Assembly: GCA_036556695.1 (NCBI GenBank)
Contig: DATBIY010000013.1
Location: forward strand, 35,764-99,763
Origin: DASSCW01 sp036556695
GTDB lineage: Bacteria > Chloroflexota > Limnocylindria > QHBO01
Direction of reading: 5' to 3'
DNA: 64,000 nt
In this document: one piece after another, positions 25,421 through 35,327 of the stretch
Numbering within the stretch: position 1 is the first letter of the stretch
Layout of the letters: every line of letters starts with the position of its first letter
The notes under the pieces: generated by a model
The model's input: only the letters and a program-made list of their open reading frames with translations
Database searches by the model: none
What the model was told of the DNA's origin: nothing
Program-made: the position numbers and the translations under genes

Positions 25421-26503
25421 ATGAGCGATCCACCGTCCTCGCCGCGCCTGCGCGTCGGCGACTTCGACTACCGGCTGCCGGAATCTGCCATTGCCCAGGT
25501 CCCCGCCGAGCCGCGGGATGCCTCGCGCCTGCTGGTGCTCGATCGGGCACGCTCACGTCCGGGCAGGCCGCACCTGACGCACCGCATCTTCCGGGAGCTG
25601 GGGGAGGAGCTGCGCAGCGGCGACCTGCTGGTCACGAACGACTCGAAGGTCATCGCCGCGCGGCTGCCGGCGCGACGCGATACCGGCGGGACCGCCGAGG
25701 TGCTGGTCCTGCGCCCGACGGCCCAGGACGCCGGCCGCTGGGAGGCGCTGCTGCGGCCATCGCGACGGATCGAGGTGGGCGACCGGCTGACCCTGCGCTC
25801 CGGCGACGTGCTCGAGGTGGGGGAGCGGCTGGGCTCCGGCACCCGCGCGGTGCGCTTCGCCCGCGACCCGCTGGCCGTGATCGCGGCGGCGGGCGAGATG
25901 CCGCTGCCGCCCTACATCCGCAGCCGATCCAGCGCCGCCGAGCGCTACCAGACCGTCTATGCCGAGCCGCCGGGCTCCGCCGCCGCGCCGACTGCCGGGC
26001 TGCACTTCACCCCGGAGCTGCTCCACGCGCTCCTGCAGCAGGGCGTGCGCCGCGCGGCGGTCACCCTGCACGTCGGGCTCGACACCTTCCGTCCGCTGGA
26101 AGGCGAGTTCGTCGAGGAGCACGCGATCCACCGCGAGTGGTACGACATCCCGTTGTCGACGCGTCGCGCCATGGCGTCGACGCGCCGGCGTGGCGGCCGG
26201 GTGGTGGCCGTCGGCACGACGACGGTGCGCACCCTCGAGACCCGAGCGCACGGCGGTCCGGCGGCTGGCTGGAGCGGCCTGTACATCACGCCGCCGTACC
26301 CATTCGCGGCCATCGATGCGCTGGTGACCAACTTCCACCTGCCGCGCAGCTCATTGCTGCTGCTGGTCACCGCCTGGGTGCAGCACGGCATGCGCGGCGC
26401 GGACGCGTACGCGGCGCGCGACACGCTGCTGGCCGCGTACCGCACGGCGTTGGACGAGGGCTATCGGTTCTTCAGCTTCGGCGACGCGATGCTGATCGTC
26501 TGA
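25421..26503 (+). CDS. queA: S-adenosylmethionine:tRNA ribosyltransferase-isomerase QueA
   Basis: QueA transfers a ribose-derived ring from SAM to preQ1 in tRNA, forming epoxyqueuosine. The 360-residue product has DFDYRLPESAIAQVPAEPR at the N-terminus, GDLLVTNDSKVIAARL, PTAGLHFTPELLHAL, TLHVGLDTFRPL, AVGTTTVRTLE and the C-terminal RFFSFGDAMLI, all family marks. ATG 25421 is preferred; there is no clear ribosome-binding site and the candidate -10 box ends 11 nt upstream. tgt, the preceding pathway step on tRNA, is 0.8 kb downstream. Confidence 0.95.
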   Translation: MSDPPSSPRLRVGDFDYRLPESAIAQVPAEPRDASRLLVLDRARSRPGRPHLTHRIFRELGEELRSGDLLVTNDSKVIAARLPARRDTGGTAEVLVLRPTAQDAGRWEALLRPSRRIEVGDRLTLRSGDVLEVGERLGSGTRAVRFARDPLAVIAAAGEMPLPPYIRSRSSAAERYQTVYAEPPGSAAAPTAGLHFTPELLHALLQQGVRRAAVTLHVGLDTFRPLEGEFVEEHAIHREWYDIPLSTRRAMASTRRRGGRVVAVGTTTVRTLETRAHGGPAAGWSGLYITPPYPFAAIDALVTNFHLPRSSLLLLVTAWVQHGMRGADAYAARDTLLAAYRTALDEGYRFFSFGDAMLIV

Positions 26504-26523
26504 GCCGGCTCAGGCGGATGGGC

Positions 26524-27213
26524 TCAGGCTTCCGGCTCGCGGAGGCCAAGCCGCCGTTCCACCGCGGCGAGCGTCTCCTCGGGTCGGCGGCCGACCGGCG
26601 CCGGCTGGCGTGGCTCGACGGGAGGCGCATCGCTGTTGGTGCCGGAGGTGGCCGGTGCCGTGGGCTGAGCCGGCGGCGCAGGCTGCGGCGGTCGCGCCAC
26701 CGGGCGGTTGGCACGGGCTGCCTCGGCCGCCGCGGAGGAGCGTCCCAGGAACGCCGGAACCGGGTCGTCGGACTGGTGCTGCGCCTGGGCGGCCGCGGAG
26801 GGCTCGGCCATCACCGAGCAGGCGGCGGCGAACTCGGCCAGCGCACGGCCCAGTTCGGGGGTATCGGCCATGGTATCCAGTGCGGGACGAGCGAGGCGGA
26901 GGCGCCATCGGCTCTGGTGCTCATGCGCCCACAGGCGGAAGGTCTCGCCGCGCAGATCCACGCCGCGAACCGAGGTCCAGGGGTAGAGCCGCACGCTCAG
27001 CGAGAAGCGGGCCGTGGAGCCGTGCGGGGCGTACCAGGAGTCGAGCAGCCCGACCTCGCTGGCCACCAGGATGCGGCGCTCGTCGTCCTGGCCACTGGCC
27101 GCCATGGCGTAGACCGCGAAGTCGTCTGCACCCAGCGTCTCGAGGTGCAGACGCACCCACTCGCGGACCTCGTCATTGAGATAGGGGTTTCGCGGCCAGT
27201 CCGCCAGTCGCAA
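26524..27213 (-). CDS. Uncharacterised protein with Pro/Ala-rich C-terminal tail
   Basis: The product of 229 residues has a compact N-terminal part (about 1-115; WPRNPYLNDEVREWVRLHLE, FSLSVRLYPWTSVRGVDLRG, FRLWAHEHQSRWRLRLARP) that looks like a mixed alpha/beta domain, then a low-complexity Ala/Pro/Gln-rich region and a short helix (ETLAAVERRLGLREP) at the end. No family is recognised. The start is TTG 27213, preceded by GGAGGAGG at 7-8 nt. The gene is divergent from tgt and convergent with queA. Confidence 0.55.
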   Translation of the reverse strand: MRLADWPRNPYLNDEVREWVRLHLETLGADDFAVYAMAASGQDDERRILVASEVGLLDSWYAPHGSTARFSLSVRLYPWTSVRGVDLRGETFRLWAHEHQSRWRLRLARPALDTMADTPELGRALAEFAAACSVMAEPSAAAQAQHQSDDPVPAFLGRSSAAAEAARANRPVARPPQPAPPAQPTAPATSGTNSDAPPVEPRQPAPVGRRPEETLAAVERRLGLREPEA

Positions 27214-27246
27214 TGCCGGTCCTCCTCCGTGCAGCACTGCGTAGCC

Positions 27247-27282
27247 TATCCTCTCGCGATGCCGACGGCCAGAGGGCGCTAG
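27247..27282 (+). promoter_or_regulatory. Candidate -10 box and 7-codon leader ORF in frame with tgt
   Basis: TATCCT (27247-27252) ends 6 nt before ATG 27259, the usual leaderless spacing here. That ATG opens MPTARGR and then TAG at 27280-27282, in the same frame as tgt, whose TTG start is only one codon further (27286). It may be a leader peptide enabling reinitiation, or a remnant of an earlier, longer Tgt N-terminus. Confidence 0.35.
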
Positions 27283-27285
27283 AAA

Positions 27286-28437
27286 TTGGGCGCAATCTCG
27301 TTCACCGCGCGCGCCACGCGGATCGGCTCCGCGCGGCTGGGGCGGCTGGAGACCCCGCACGGACCGGTCGACACGCCGCAGTTCATGCCGGTCGGCACCC
27401 AGGCCACGGTCAAGTCGCTGACCCCCGGCGACCTGCGCGCGGCGGGCACGCAGATGATCCTGGGCAACACCTACCATCTCTCCCTGCGGCCCGGGCACGA
27501 GCGCATCGCGCGGCTGGGCGGGCTGCACCGCTTCATGGCCTGGGATGGACCGATCCTGACCGATTCCGGCGGCTTCCAGGTCTTCAGCCTGGCCCACATG
27601 ACCCGTGTCGACGATGACGGCGTGACCTTCGCCAGTCACCTGGACGGCTCACCGCAGCGCTTGACACCGGAGCGCTCGATGGAGATTCAGGCCGCGCTGG
27701 GCAGCGACGTGGCCATGGCGTTCGACCAGCTCGTGGATCCCACCCTGCCCGCCGAGAAGGTCCGCGAGGCGATGGAGCGCACCCACCTGTGGGCCGAGCG
27801 CTCGCTGGCCGCTCACCGTGGCAGCGGCCAGGCTGGGAGTCAGGCGCTGTTCGGCATCATCCAGGGCGGGATCGACCCCGAGCTGCGCCGCGAGAGCACG
27901 ACCCGCATCGTTGGCCTCGGCTTCGACGGCATCGCGGTCGGGGGCCTGTCGGTGGGGGAGTCGAAGGCCGAGATGGCGGCCACCCTGGACGTCGTCGCGG
28001 AGGCGCTGGGCGATGATCCGCGGCCGCGTTACCTGATGGGCGTCGGCTCGCCGCTTGACTTCTTCACGGCGGTGGAGCGCGGAATCGACCTGTTCGACTG
28101 CGTCCTGCCCACCCGCGTGGCCCGCAACGGCCAGGTCTGGACCGATGAGGGGCGCCTCAACCTGCGCAACGCGCGCTTTCTGGACGACCCTGCGCCGCTC
28201 GACGCCCGGTGCCACTGCGAGACCTGCCAGAACCATTCGCGCGCCTACCTGGCTCACCTGTTTCGGGCGGAGGAGCTGCTGGCGTATCGGCTCTCCTCAC
28301 TGCACAACGTCACCTATACTCTGGACCTGATGGCGCGCATCCGCGGCGCCCTTGCCGACGGGTCGTTTGCGTCGCTGCGGGAGGTCGTCGCGGCACAGTT
28401 CTCAACGCCGGTCGCCGGTCCGATAAGCCACAGCTAA
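27286..28437 (+). CDS. tgt: tRNA-guanine transglycosylase
   Basis: Bacterial Tgt exchanges guanine-34 of certain tRNAs for preQ1. The 383-residue protein has TPHGPVDTPQFMPVGTQATV, the substrate-binding ILTDSGGFQVFSL, FGIIQGGIDPELR, the nucleophile region DLFDCVLPTRVARNG, and the zinc site C-x-C-x2-C with a distal His (CHCETCQ ... SSLHN). The start is TTG 27286, with AGAGGG about 9 nt upstream; an in-frame TAG at 27280 excludes a longer product. It works in the same pathway as queA. Confidence 0.94.
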   Translation: MGAISFTARATRIGSARLGRLETPHGPVDTPQFMPVGTQATVKSLTPGDLRAAGTQMILGNTYHLSLRPGHERIARLGGLHRFMAWDGPILTDSGGFQVFSLAHMTRVDDDGVTFASHLDGSPQRLTPERSMEIQAALGSDVAMAFDQLVDPTLPAEKVREAMERTHLWAERSLAAHRGSGQAGSQALFGIIQGGIDPELRRESTTRIVGLGFDGIAVGGLSVGESKAEMAATLDVVAEALGDDPRPRYLMGVGSPLDFFTAVERGIDLFDCVLPTRVARNGQVWTDEGRLNLRNARFLDDPAPLDARCHCETCQNHSRAYLAHLFRAEELLAYRLSSLHNVTYTLDLMARIRGALADGSFASLREVVAAQFSTPVAGPISHS

Positions 28438-28510
28438 TGAGCCGATAAGGCCCAGTTCGGCAGGCTTGCGGAGACCACCCACGACCGGCCGGATTGGAGG
28501 TCAGCTCGAG

Positions 28511-28669
28511 ATGGCGAAGGGCAGAGACCGTCCACGCCACCAGGAGAAGCGAAAGCCGAAGGCCAAGGCGCCCAAGGTTCCGCCTGTTTCGGCCTTCGAG
28601 CCGCCGGCATCGGTCGAGGTGATCAAGCCAAGGCGCAAGCCGCGCACCGAACCCGGCGACGAGGAGTGA
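28511..28669 (+). CDS. Small highly basic protein upstream of recA
   Basis: The 52-residue product, MAKGRDRPRHQEKRKPKAKA and onward, is rich in Lys, Arg and Pro and ends acidic (GDEE). No family is recognised. GGAGG lies 10 nt before the ATG. Its charge suggests nucleic-acid binding, which is an inference only. It precedes recA by 44 bases. Confidence 0.55.
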   Translation: MAKGRDRPRHQEKRKPKAKAPKVPPVSAFEPPASVEVIKPRRKPRTEPGDEE

Positions 28670-28713
28670 CCCGCACCGCCGCCGGGCACCAAGCACAAGG
28701 AGCCGAGCAGACC

Positions 28714-29781
28714 ATGGACGCCCCGGTGGCCCCAGCCCAGGCCCAGACCACTCCGGAGAAGAATGGCGAGCGCAGCCGCGCCGTCGATGCTGCGATCCTG
28801 CAGATCGAGAAGCAGTTCGGTCGCGGCGCCATCATGCGCCTCGGCGACCGCGGCGCCCAGCAGGTGGAGGTCATCCCCACCGGCTCGGTGGCCCTGGACC
28901 TCGCCCTCGGCGTCGGTGGCGTGCCGCGCGGCCGCATCACCGAGATCTTCGGCCCGGAGTCCAGTGGCAAGACGACGCTCTGCTACCACGTGGTCGCGAA
29001 CGCGCAGCGCGCGGGCGGCGTGGCCGCCTTCATCGATGCCGAGCACGCGCTCGATCCCAGCTATGCGCGCAACGTGGGCGTCAACGTCGACGAGCTGCTG
29101 GTCAGCCAGCCGGACACCGGCGAGCAGGCGCTGGAGATCGCCGAGACCCTGATCCGCAGCAACGGCGTGGACGTGGTGGTCATCGACTCGGTGGCGGCGC
29201 TTGTGCCGCGCGCCGAGATCGAGGGCGAGATGGGCGACAGCTTCGTCGGCCTGCAGGCCCGTCTGATGAGCCAGGCGCTTCGCAAGCTCACCGGCGCAAT
29301 CAACCGCAGCAAGACCGCCCTCGTCTTCACGAACCAGCTGCGCGAGAAGATCGGCGTCATGTTCGGCAACCCGGAGACCACTCCCGGCGGCCGAGCGCTG
29401 AAGTTCTACTCCAGCGTGCGCCTGGACATCCGTCGCATCGAGACGCTGAAGACCGGGACCGACGCGGTCGGCTCGCGGACGCGCGTCAAGGTGGTGAAGA
29501 ACAAGGTCGCCTCGCCCTTCAGGCTGGCAGAGTTCGACATCATGTACAACGAGGGCATCAGCCGCGAGGGCGGGCTGCTGGACGTGGGCATCGCGGCCGG
29601 CGTGCTCACAAAGACCGGCGCCTGGTTCAACTACGGCGACACGCGCCTCGGCCAGGGCCGTGAGAACGCGCGGGACTTCCTCAAGGCCAACCCGGAGATC
29701 GCCGGCAAGATCGAGGACGACATCCGCGCCAAGGTGGCGTCAATCGACGTCGGCGTGGAGGGCATCAGCGAAGCGGAGTAG
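28714..29781 (+). CDS. recA: Recombinase RecA
   Basis: RecA forms filaments on single-stranded DNA, drives strand exchange and activates LexA-type cleavage. The 355-residue protein has Walker A GPESSGKTTLCYHV at about residues 80-93, VVVIDSVAALVPRAEIEGEM (Walker B and the L1 vicinity), the L2 loop region NQLREKIGVMFGNPETTPGG, and an acidic C-terminus. AAGGAG lies 12 nt before ATG 28714. recX follows. Confidence 0.97.
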   Translation: MDAPVAPAQAQTTPEKNGERSRAVDAAILQIEKQFGRGAIMRLGDRGAQQVEVIPTGSVALDLALGVGGVPRGRITEIFGPESSGKTTLCYHVVANAQRAGGVAAFIDAEHALDPSYARNVGVNVDELLVSQPDTGEQALEIAETLIRSNGVDVVVIDSVAALVPRAEIEGEMGDSFVGLQARLMSQALRKLTGAINRSKTALVFTNQLREKIGVMFGNPETTPGGRALKFYSSVRLDIRRIETLKTGTDAVGSRTRVKVVKNKVASPFRLAEFDIMYNEGISREGGLLDVGIAAGVLTKTGAWFNYGDTRLGQGRENARDFLKANPEIAGKIEDDIRAKVASIDVGVEGISEAE

Positions 29782-29824
29782 GCAGCCACGCGCCGAGCGA
29801 GCGCCGCTCGACGCCGAAGCCGCC

Positions 29825-30343
29825 CTGGACGTCGCCGCCCGCTACCTGGCCACCCGGCCGCGAACGCGCTGGGAGCTGTCCAGACGCCTCCAGCGCGCCG
29901 GGGCAGACGAGGCCCTCGTCGCCGCCACGCTCGAGCGCCTGACCAGCCTTGGCCTTGCCGATGACGTGGCGTTTGCCCGCTGGTGGGCGGAACAGCGCGA
30001 CCGCCACTCGCCCCGCGGCCGCCGCATGGTCGAGGCCGAGCTGCGCCAGCGGGGCGTGCCGCGCGAGGTCATCGAGGAGCTACGCGGCGAGGAGATCGCC
30101 GAGCCGGCGTTCCCGGAAGAGCACCTTCCCCAGACGGAGGCGGATCGGGCGCGAATCGCACTCGATCGTCACCTGCGCGGCCGGCCCCTGACGGACGATA
30201 GCCGCGCGCTGCAGCGGCTGGGCATGTTCCTGGTGCGCCGTGGCTTCGATCCCGAGACGGTGCGGTCCACCTTGCGAGAGGCTGCCGAACGCCAGGCGGA
30301 TGCCGCCAGCCTGCCGGATGACGACGCCTCGGGCGAGCCCTAG
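29825..30343 (+). CDS. recX: Regulatory protein RecX, apparent CTG start
   Basis: RecX caps RecA filaments and inhibits RecA. The three-helix repeats are visible: LDVAARYLATRPRTRWELSR, LTSLGLADDVAFARWWAEQR, MVEAELRQRGVPREVIEEL and ARIALDRHLRGRPL. No ATG, GTG or TTG exists in frame between the recA stop and the first conserved residues. CTG 29825 is the only plausible initiator there; the next upstream canonical start, ATG 29660, would overlap recA by 122 bases. The start is therefore provisional (about 172 residues if CTG is used). Confidence 0.85.
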   Translation: MDVAARYLATRPRTRWELSRRLQRAGADEALVAATLERLTSLGLADDVAFARWWAEQRDRHSPRGRRMVEAELRQRGVPREVIEELRGEEIAEPAFPEEHLPQTEADRARIALDRHLRGRPLTDDSRALQRLGMFLVRRGFDPETVRSTLREAAERQADAASLPDDDASGEP

Positions 30344-30350
30344 GCCGCTC

Positions 30351-30359
30351 CGCTAAGGT
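30351..30359 (+). promoter_or_regulatory. Candidate extended -10 box of the DUF1801 gene
   Basis: CGCTAAGGT ends 7 nt before ATG 30367, with no ribosome-binding site in between. It matches the recurrent nGCTAnnnT box. Confidence 0.45.
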
Positions 30360-30366
30360 TCGCTCC

Positions 30367-30843
30367 ATGGCACGCAGCAACGCTTCCACACCCGATGAGT
30401 ACCTGGCCGAGCTGCCACCCGATCGCCGCGAGGCCATCAGCGCGGTGCGCGAGGTAATTCTCCGCAACCTGCCCTTGGGCTACGAGGAGGGCATGGCGTT
30501 CGGCATGATCGGCTACTACGTTCCGCTGGAACGCTTCCCCGACACCTACAACCGGCAGCCGCTGGGTCTCGCCGCGCTGGCCAGCCAGAAGAACTACATG
30601 GCCCTGTATTTGAACAACGTGTACGGCGATCCGGAAGCCAGGGCCTGGTTCCGCGCGCGCTACAAGGCCAGTGGCAAGAAGCTCGATATGGGCAAGAGCT
30701 GCGTGATCTTCCGGCGCCTCGAGGACCTCCCCCTGGATCTCATCGGCGAGACCATCGCCCGCACGGACGTGGACAGCTACCTGGAGCGTTACCGCGCCGC
30801 TCGCGGCTCGTCGCGCCGCACGCGCAGCGCCGCCGGCAACTGA
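30367..30843 (+). CDS. DUF1801 (YdhG-like) protein
   Basis: The 158-residue protein fits the DUF1801 family: TPDEYLAELPPDRREAISAV at the start, EEGMAFGMIGYYVPL, GLAALASQKNYMALYLNN and GKSCVIFRRLEDLPLDLIGE. The fold is a frataxin-like alpha/beta sandwich; the function is unknown. It starts apparently leaderless and is followed after 5 bases by the LLM oxidoreductase gene. Confidence 0.85.
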   Translation: MARSNASTPDEYLAELPPDRREAISAVREVILRNLPLGYEEGMAFGMIGYYVPLERFPDTYNRQPLGLAALASQKNYMALYLNNVYGDPEARAWFRARYKASGKKLDMGKSCVIFRRLEDLPLDLIGETIARTDVDSYLERYRAARGSSRRTRSAAGN

Positions 30844-30848
30844 GCGTC

Positions 30849-31802
30849 ATGCGCCTCGCGCTGATGACCGAGCCCCAGCAGGGGCTCTCCTACGACGAGG
30901 TCCTGGCATGCGCACGAACCGCCGAGCACGCAGGGCTCGAGGCGTACTTCCGCTCCGATCACTACGCCAGCTTCCCTGGCCCCGACGGCGAACCGACTAC
31001 CGACGCGTGGGCCACCCTGGCCGGCCTGGCGCGCGACACGACGCGCATTCACATCGGCACCCTGGTGTCGCCGGTCACGTTCCGGCTGCCCGGACCCTTC
31101 GCCAAGCTAGTCACCACCGTCGACGAGATGAGCGGTGGCCGCGTCGAGGTCGGGCTGGGCGCCGGCTGGCACGACGCCGAGCACGCACAGCTGGGCATCC
31201 CGTTCCCCGAGCTCGGCGAGCGCTATGCCATGCTCGAGGAGTCGGTCGAGATCCTGCACGGGTTGTGGACCCAGCCCGATGGATGGACCTTCAGCGGCCG
31301 GCACTGGCGCGTGGACGGCAGCCACTTCCATGCGCGTCCCTCGGCCTGGCGAACCGATGGCAGCCATCCGAACATCATCCTCGGCGGTCGCGGCGGCCCG
31401 CGCCAGGCCCGGCTGGTGGCGCGCTTCGCCGATGAGTTCAACCTGACGTCCGCCTCGCCGCAGGGCGCCCGCGCGGCGTACCGGCGCATCGACGACGCCT
31501 GCCGGGACGCCGGCCGCGATCCGGGCAGTGTCTGCCACTCGGCCATGACCGGCGTGCTCATCGCCGAGACGCAGGAGGAGCTGCGCGACCGCATCCGACA
31601 GCTTCTGGACGTCACCGCGGCTGGCTCGTCCGACGCCGAGGCGTGGCTGGCGCAGCGCCGCACGCGCTGGGTGATCGGCACGCTCGACGAGGCGGGGGAG
31701 CGGCTGCATGAGTTCGCCGCCGCCGGCGTCGAGCGCGTGATGCTGCAGGACTTCATTCCCCTCGACCTGGACATGATCCGCCTGATGGGTCGCCTTGCCT
31801 GA
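30849..31802 (+). CDS. LLM-class F420-type oxidoreductase
   Basis: The 317-residue protein is a luciferase-like monooxygenase-family enzyme. MRLALMTEPQQGLSYDEVLA, FRSDHYASFPGPDGEPTTDA, IGTLVSPVTFRLPGPFAKLV, GGRVEVGLGAGWHDAEH and ERYAMLEESVEILHGLW are typical of the actinobacterial/Chloroflexi group that uses reduced F420 rather than FMN. The substrate is unknown. ATG 30849 follows the DUF1801 stop closely. Confidence 0.85.
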   Translation: MRLALMTEPQQGLSYDEVLACARTAEHAGLEAYFRSDHYASFPGPDGEPTTDAWATLAGLARDTTRIHIGTLVSPVTFRLPGPFAKLVTTVDEMSGGRVEVGLGAGWHDAEHAQLGIPFPELGERYAMLEESVEILHGLWTQPDGWTFSGRHWRVDGSHFHARPSAWRTDGSHPNIILGGRGGPRQARLVARFADEFNLTSASPQGARAAYRRIDDACRDAGRDPGSVCHSAMTGVLIAETQEELRDRIRQLLDVTAAGSSDAEAWLAQRRTRWVIGTLDEAGERLHEFAAAGVERVMLQDFIPLDLDMIRLMGRLA

Positions 31803-31858
31803 CCTGCCGAGCCGGACCCGCCGGGCCTGACCCGCGCAGCGAGCCCGAACGCGGCTTA

Positions 31859-31994
31859 CGCTACACTCCCGAGATCGGTCGCCGGCGGCGCCACTGTCAA
31901 ACGCCGGCGCTGTGAATGCGAAACCTTGACCGGCGTCCGCGTTTGGCGGACGCGAAACCTGCCCACTACCGGGCTCCGCGTGTTGGAGGAGCCG
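31859..31994 (+). promoter_or_regulatory. Promoter box and structured leader of rny
   Basis: CGCTACACT (31859-31867) is a candidate extended -10 box, giving a leader of about 120 nt. The leader holds a perfect 8-bp hairpin, GCGTCCGC and GCGGACGC around a five-base loop (31933-31953). The hairpin is framed by two copies of GCGAAACCT (31918-31926, 31952-31960), and GCCGGCG repeats lie further upstream. TTGGAGGAG precedes ATG 31995. The layout suggests a regulatory RNA element, for example autoregulation by RNase Y. Confidence 0.45.
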
Positions 31995-33523
<1,529 letters not shown>

Positions 33524-33527
<4 letters not shown>

Positions 33528-34333
33528 CCGATCGCGCCGCCGTTGCGCGGTGCATGGTCATCGGCGACATCATCGGCAAGCCCGGGCGCCAGGCGGTGGT
33601 GCACGAGCTGCCGAGCCTGCGCACCGAGCTCGACCTGGACCTGGTGATCGCCAACGGCGAGAACCTGGCGGCCGGCGCGGGACTGACGCCCAGCCTGGCG
33701 GAGGAGCTGCTGGCCAACGGGGTGGACATCATCACCAGCGGCAACCACATCTGGGACAAGCGCGAGATCTACGACTACCTCGACTCGGACCGCCCGGTGC
33801 TGCGCCCGATGAACTACCCCGACGATGCTCCCGGTCGCGGCTGGCTGGTGCACCACCTGGCCGATGGCGACCAGGTGGCCGTCATCAACGCCATGGGGCG
33901 GGTGTTCATGAACCAGCTCGATTCGCCGTTCACGGCCATGGACGCGCTGCTCGATGGCGCCGCCGAGCCGCTGCCGCCGATGCGCATCCTGGACTTCCAC
34001 TGCGAGATCACCTCCGAGAAGAACGCCATGGGTTGGTTCCTGGACGGACGCGTGAGCGCGGTGGTGGGCACGCACACCCACGTGCCGACCGCCGATGCGC
34101 GGGTGCTGCCCGGCGGCACGGCCTACATCAGCGACATCGGCATGACCGGCCCGCGCGACTCGATCATCGGCTTCAGCCTGGACACCGTGCTGCCGCGCTT
34201 CCTGCGCCACCTGCCCACGCGCTTCCAGGTGGCCGAGGGGCCGGTCAACCTCAACGCCGTGGTCATCGACATCGAGCGCGCCAGCGGACGCGCCACCGGC
34301 ATCGAGCAGGTGCAGCGCCTGATCGAGGTCTGA
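33524..34333 (+). CDS. ymdB: YmdB-family calcineurin-like metallophosphoesterase
   Basis: The 269-residue protein matches the TIGR00282/YmdB family: MVIGDIIGKPGRQAV, LVIANGENLAAGAGLTPSLA, ITSGNHIWDKREIYDY, FHCEITSEKNAMGWFLDGRV, VVGTHTHVPTADARVLPGG and DIGMTGPRDSIIG contain the metal ligands. Members hydrolyse cyclic nucleotides in vitro and influence biofilm and sporulation gene expression in Bacillus. The GTG start overlaps the rny stop (GTGA), so they are translated together. Confidence 0.94.
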
Positions 34334-34345
34334 CAGGCAGAGCCG

Positions 34346-35296
34346 ATGACCGCGCAGGGTCGTCGACGTGAGTCGCCTCCGCCGATCGCGGCCGTGGTCG
34401 GCGCGACCGCATCGGGCAAGTCCGAGCTGGCGATGGCCATAGCGCGGCGCCTGCCGGTGGAAATCCTGGCCGCCGACTCACGGCAGGTGTACCGCGGCAT
34501 GGACATCGGCACTGCCAAGCCCACCACCGCCGAGCAGCGCAGCGTCCCGCATCACCTGCTGGACCTGGCCGATCCGGACGAGGCCTTCTCGGTGGCCGAT
34601 TGGCTGGCTGCGGCACGCGAGCTGGTGCCGGCGATCTGGGCCCGCGGCCGCCTGCCGCTGCTGGTCGGCGGTACTGGTCTCTACGTCAGCGCCCTGGTGG
34701 ACGGCTACCAGCTGGCCGCGCAGCCGCCCTCGCGTGAGCTGCGGCACGAGCTGACCGCCGAGGTGGAGCAGGTTGGCCTGGAGCCGCTGGCCGCTCGCCT
34801 GCGGGAGCTGGATGCCGCCACAGCGGCGCGCACCGACCTGCGCAACCCGCGCCGCGTGCTGCGTGCGCTGGAGCGGGTGCTGCTGGCCGGCGGCGCGCTC
34901 GAGCCACCCGTGGCCGCGCCGTGGCCCGGCCGCCTGGCGCTCATCGGCGTGGAGCGGCCGCGTGCCGTGCTGGGAGACCGCATCTCGCGCCGCGCCGAGC
35001 GAATGTTCGCCGGCGGCCTGCTCGAGGAAGTCGCGTGGCTGCGCGACGCCGGCTACGGTCCGGAACTGCCGCCGCTGAGCGGGCACGGATACCGCGAGGC
35101 ATTCCGCGTCCTGGCGGGGGAGTGGCCGATCGAGCGCGCCGTCGCCGAGACGGCACGCCGCTCACGGCAGTACGCCAAGCGGCAGCTGACCTGGTTCCGG
35201 CGCGACCGGCGGATCAGTTGGCTGCCAGCCCGTTCAGAACCGGTAACCGAGCTGGCGACGCGGGCGGTGGACCTGCTGCAGCGGATGACGGGGTAG
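34346..35296 (+). CDS. miaA: tRNA dimethylallyltransferase MiaA
   Basis: MiaA adds a dimethylallyl group to A37 of tRNAs reading codons that start with U. The 316-residue protein has the P-loop VVGATASGKSELA near residue 17, LAADSRQVYRGMDIGTAKPT, VPHHLLDLADPDEAFSVADW, LVGGTGLYVSALVDG and the C-terminal RRSRQYAKRQLTWFR. It follows ymdB by 12 bases on the same strand. Confidence 0.96.
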   Translation: MTAQGRRRESPPPIAAVVGATASGKSELAMAIARRLPVEILAADSRQVYRGMDIGTAKPTTAEQRSVPHHLLDLADPDEAFSVADWLAAARELVPAIWARGRLPLLVGGTGLYVSALVDGYQLAAQPPSRELRHELTAEVEQVGLEPLAARLRELDAATAARTDLRNPRRVLRALERVLLAGGALEPPVAAPWPGRLALIGVERPRAVLGDRISRRAERMFAGGLLEEVAWLRDAGYGPELPPLSGHGYREAFRVLAGEWPIERAVAETARRSRQYAKRQLTWFRRDRRISWLPARSEPVTELATRAVDLLQRMTG

Positions 35297-35327
35297 GGGA
35301 GCGGGGCCGCCTCAGCGGACCGCTCTC

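Noticed and set aside
31870..31994. A c-di-GMP or other known riboswitch in the rny leader
   Set aside because: The conserved aptamer core sequences I know are absent; only inverted and direct repeats are visible.
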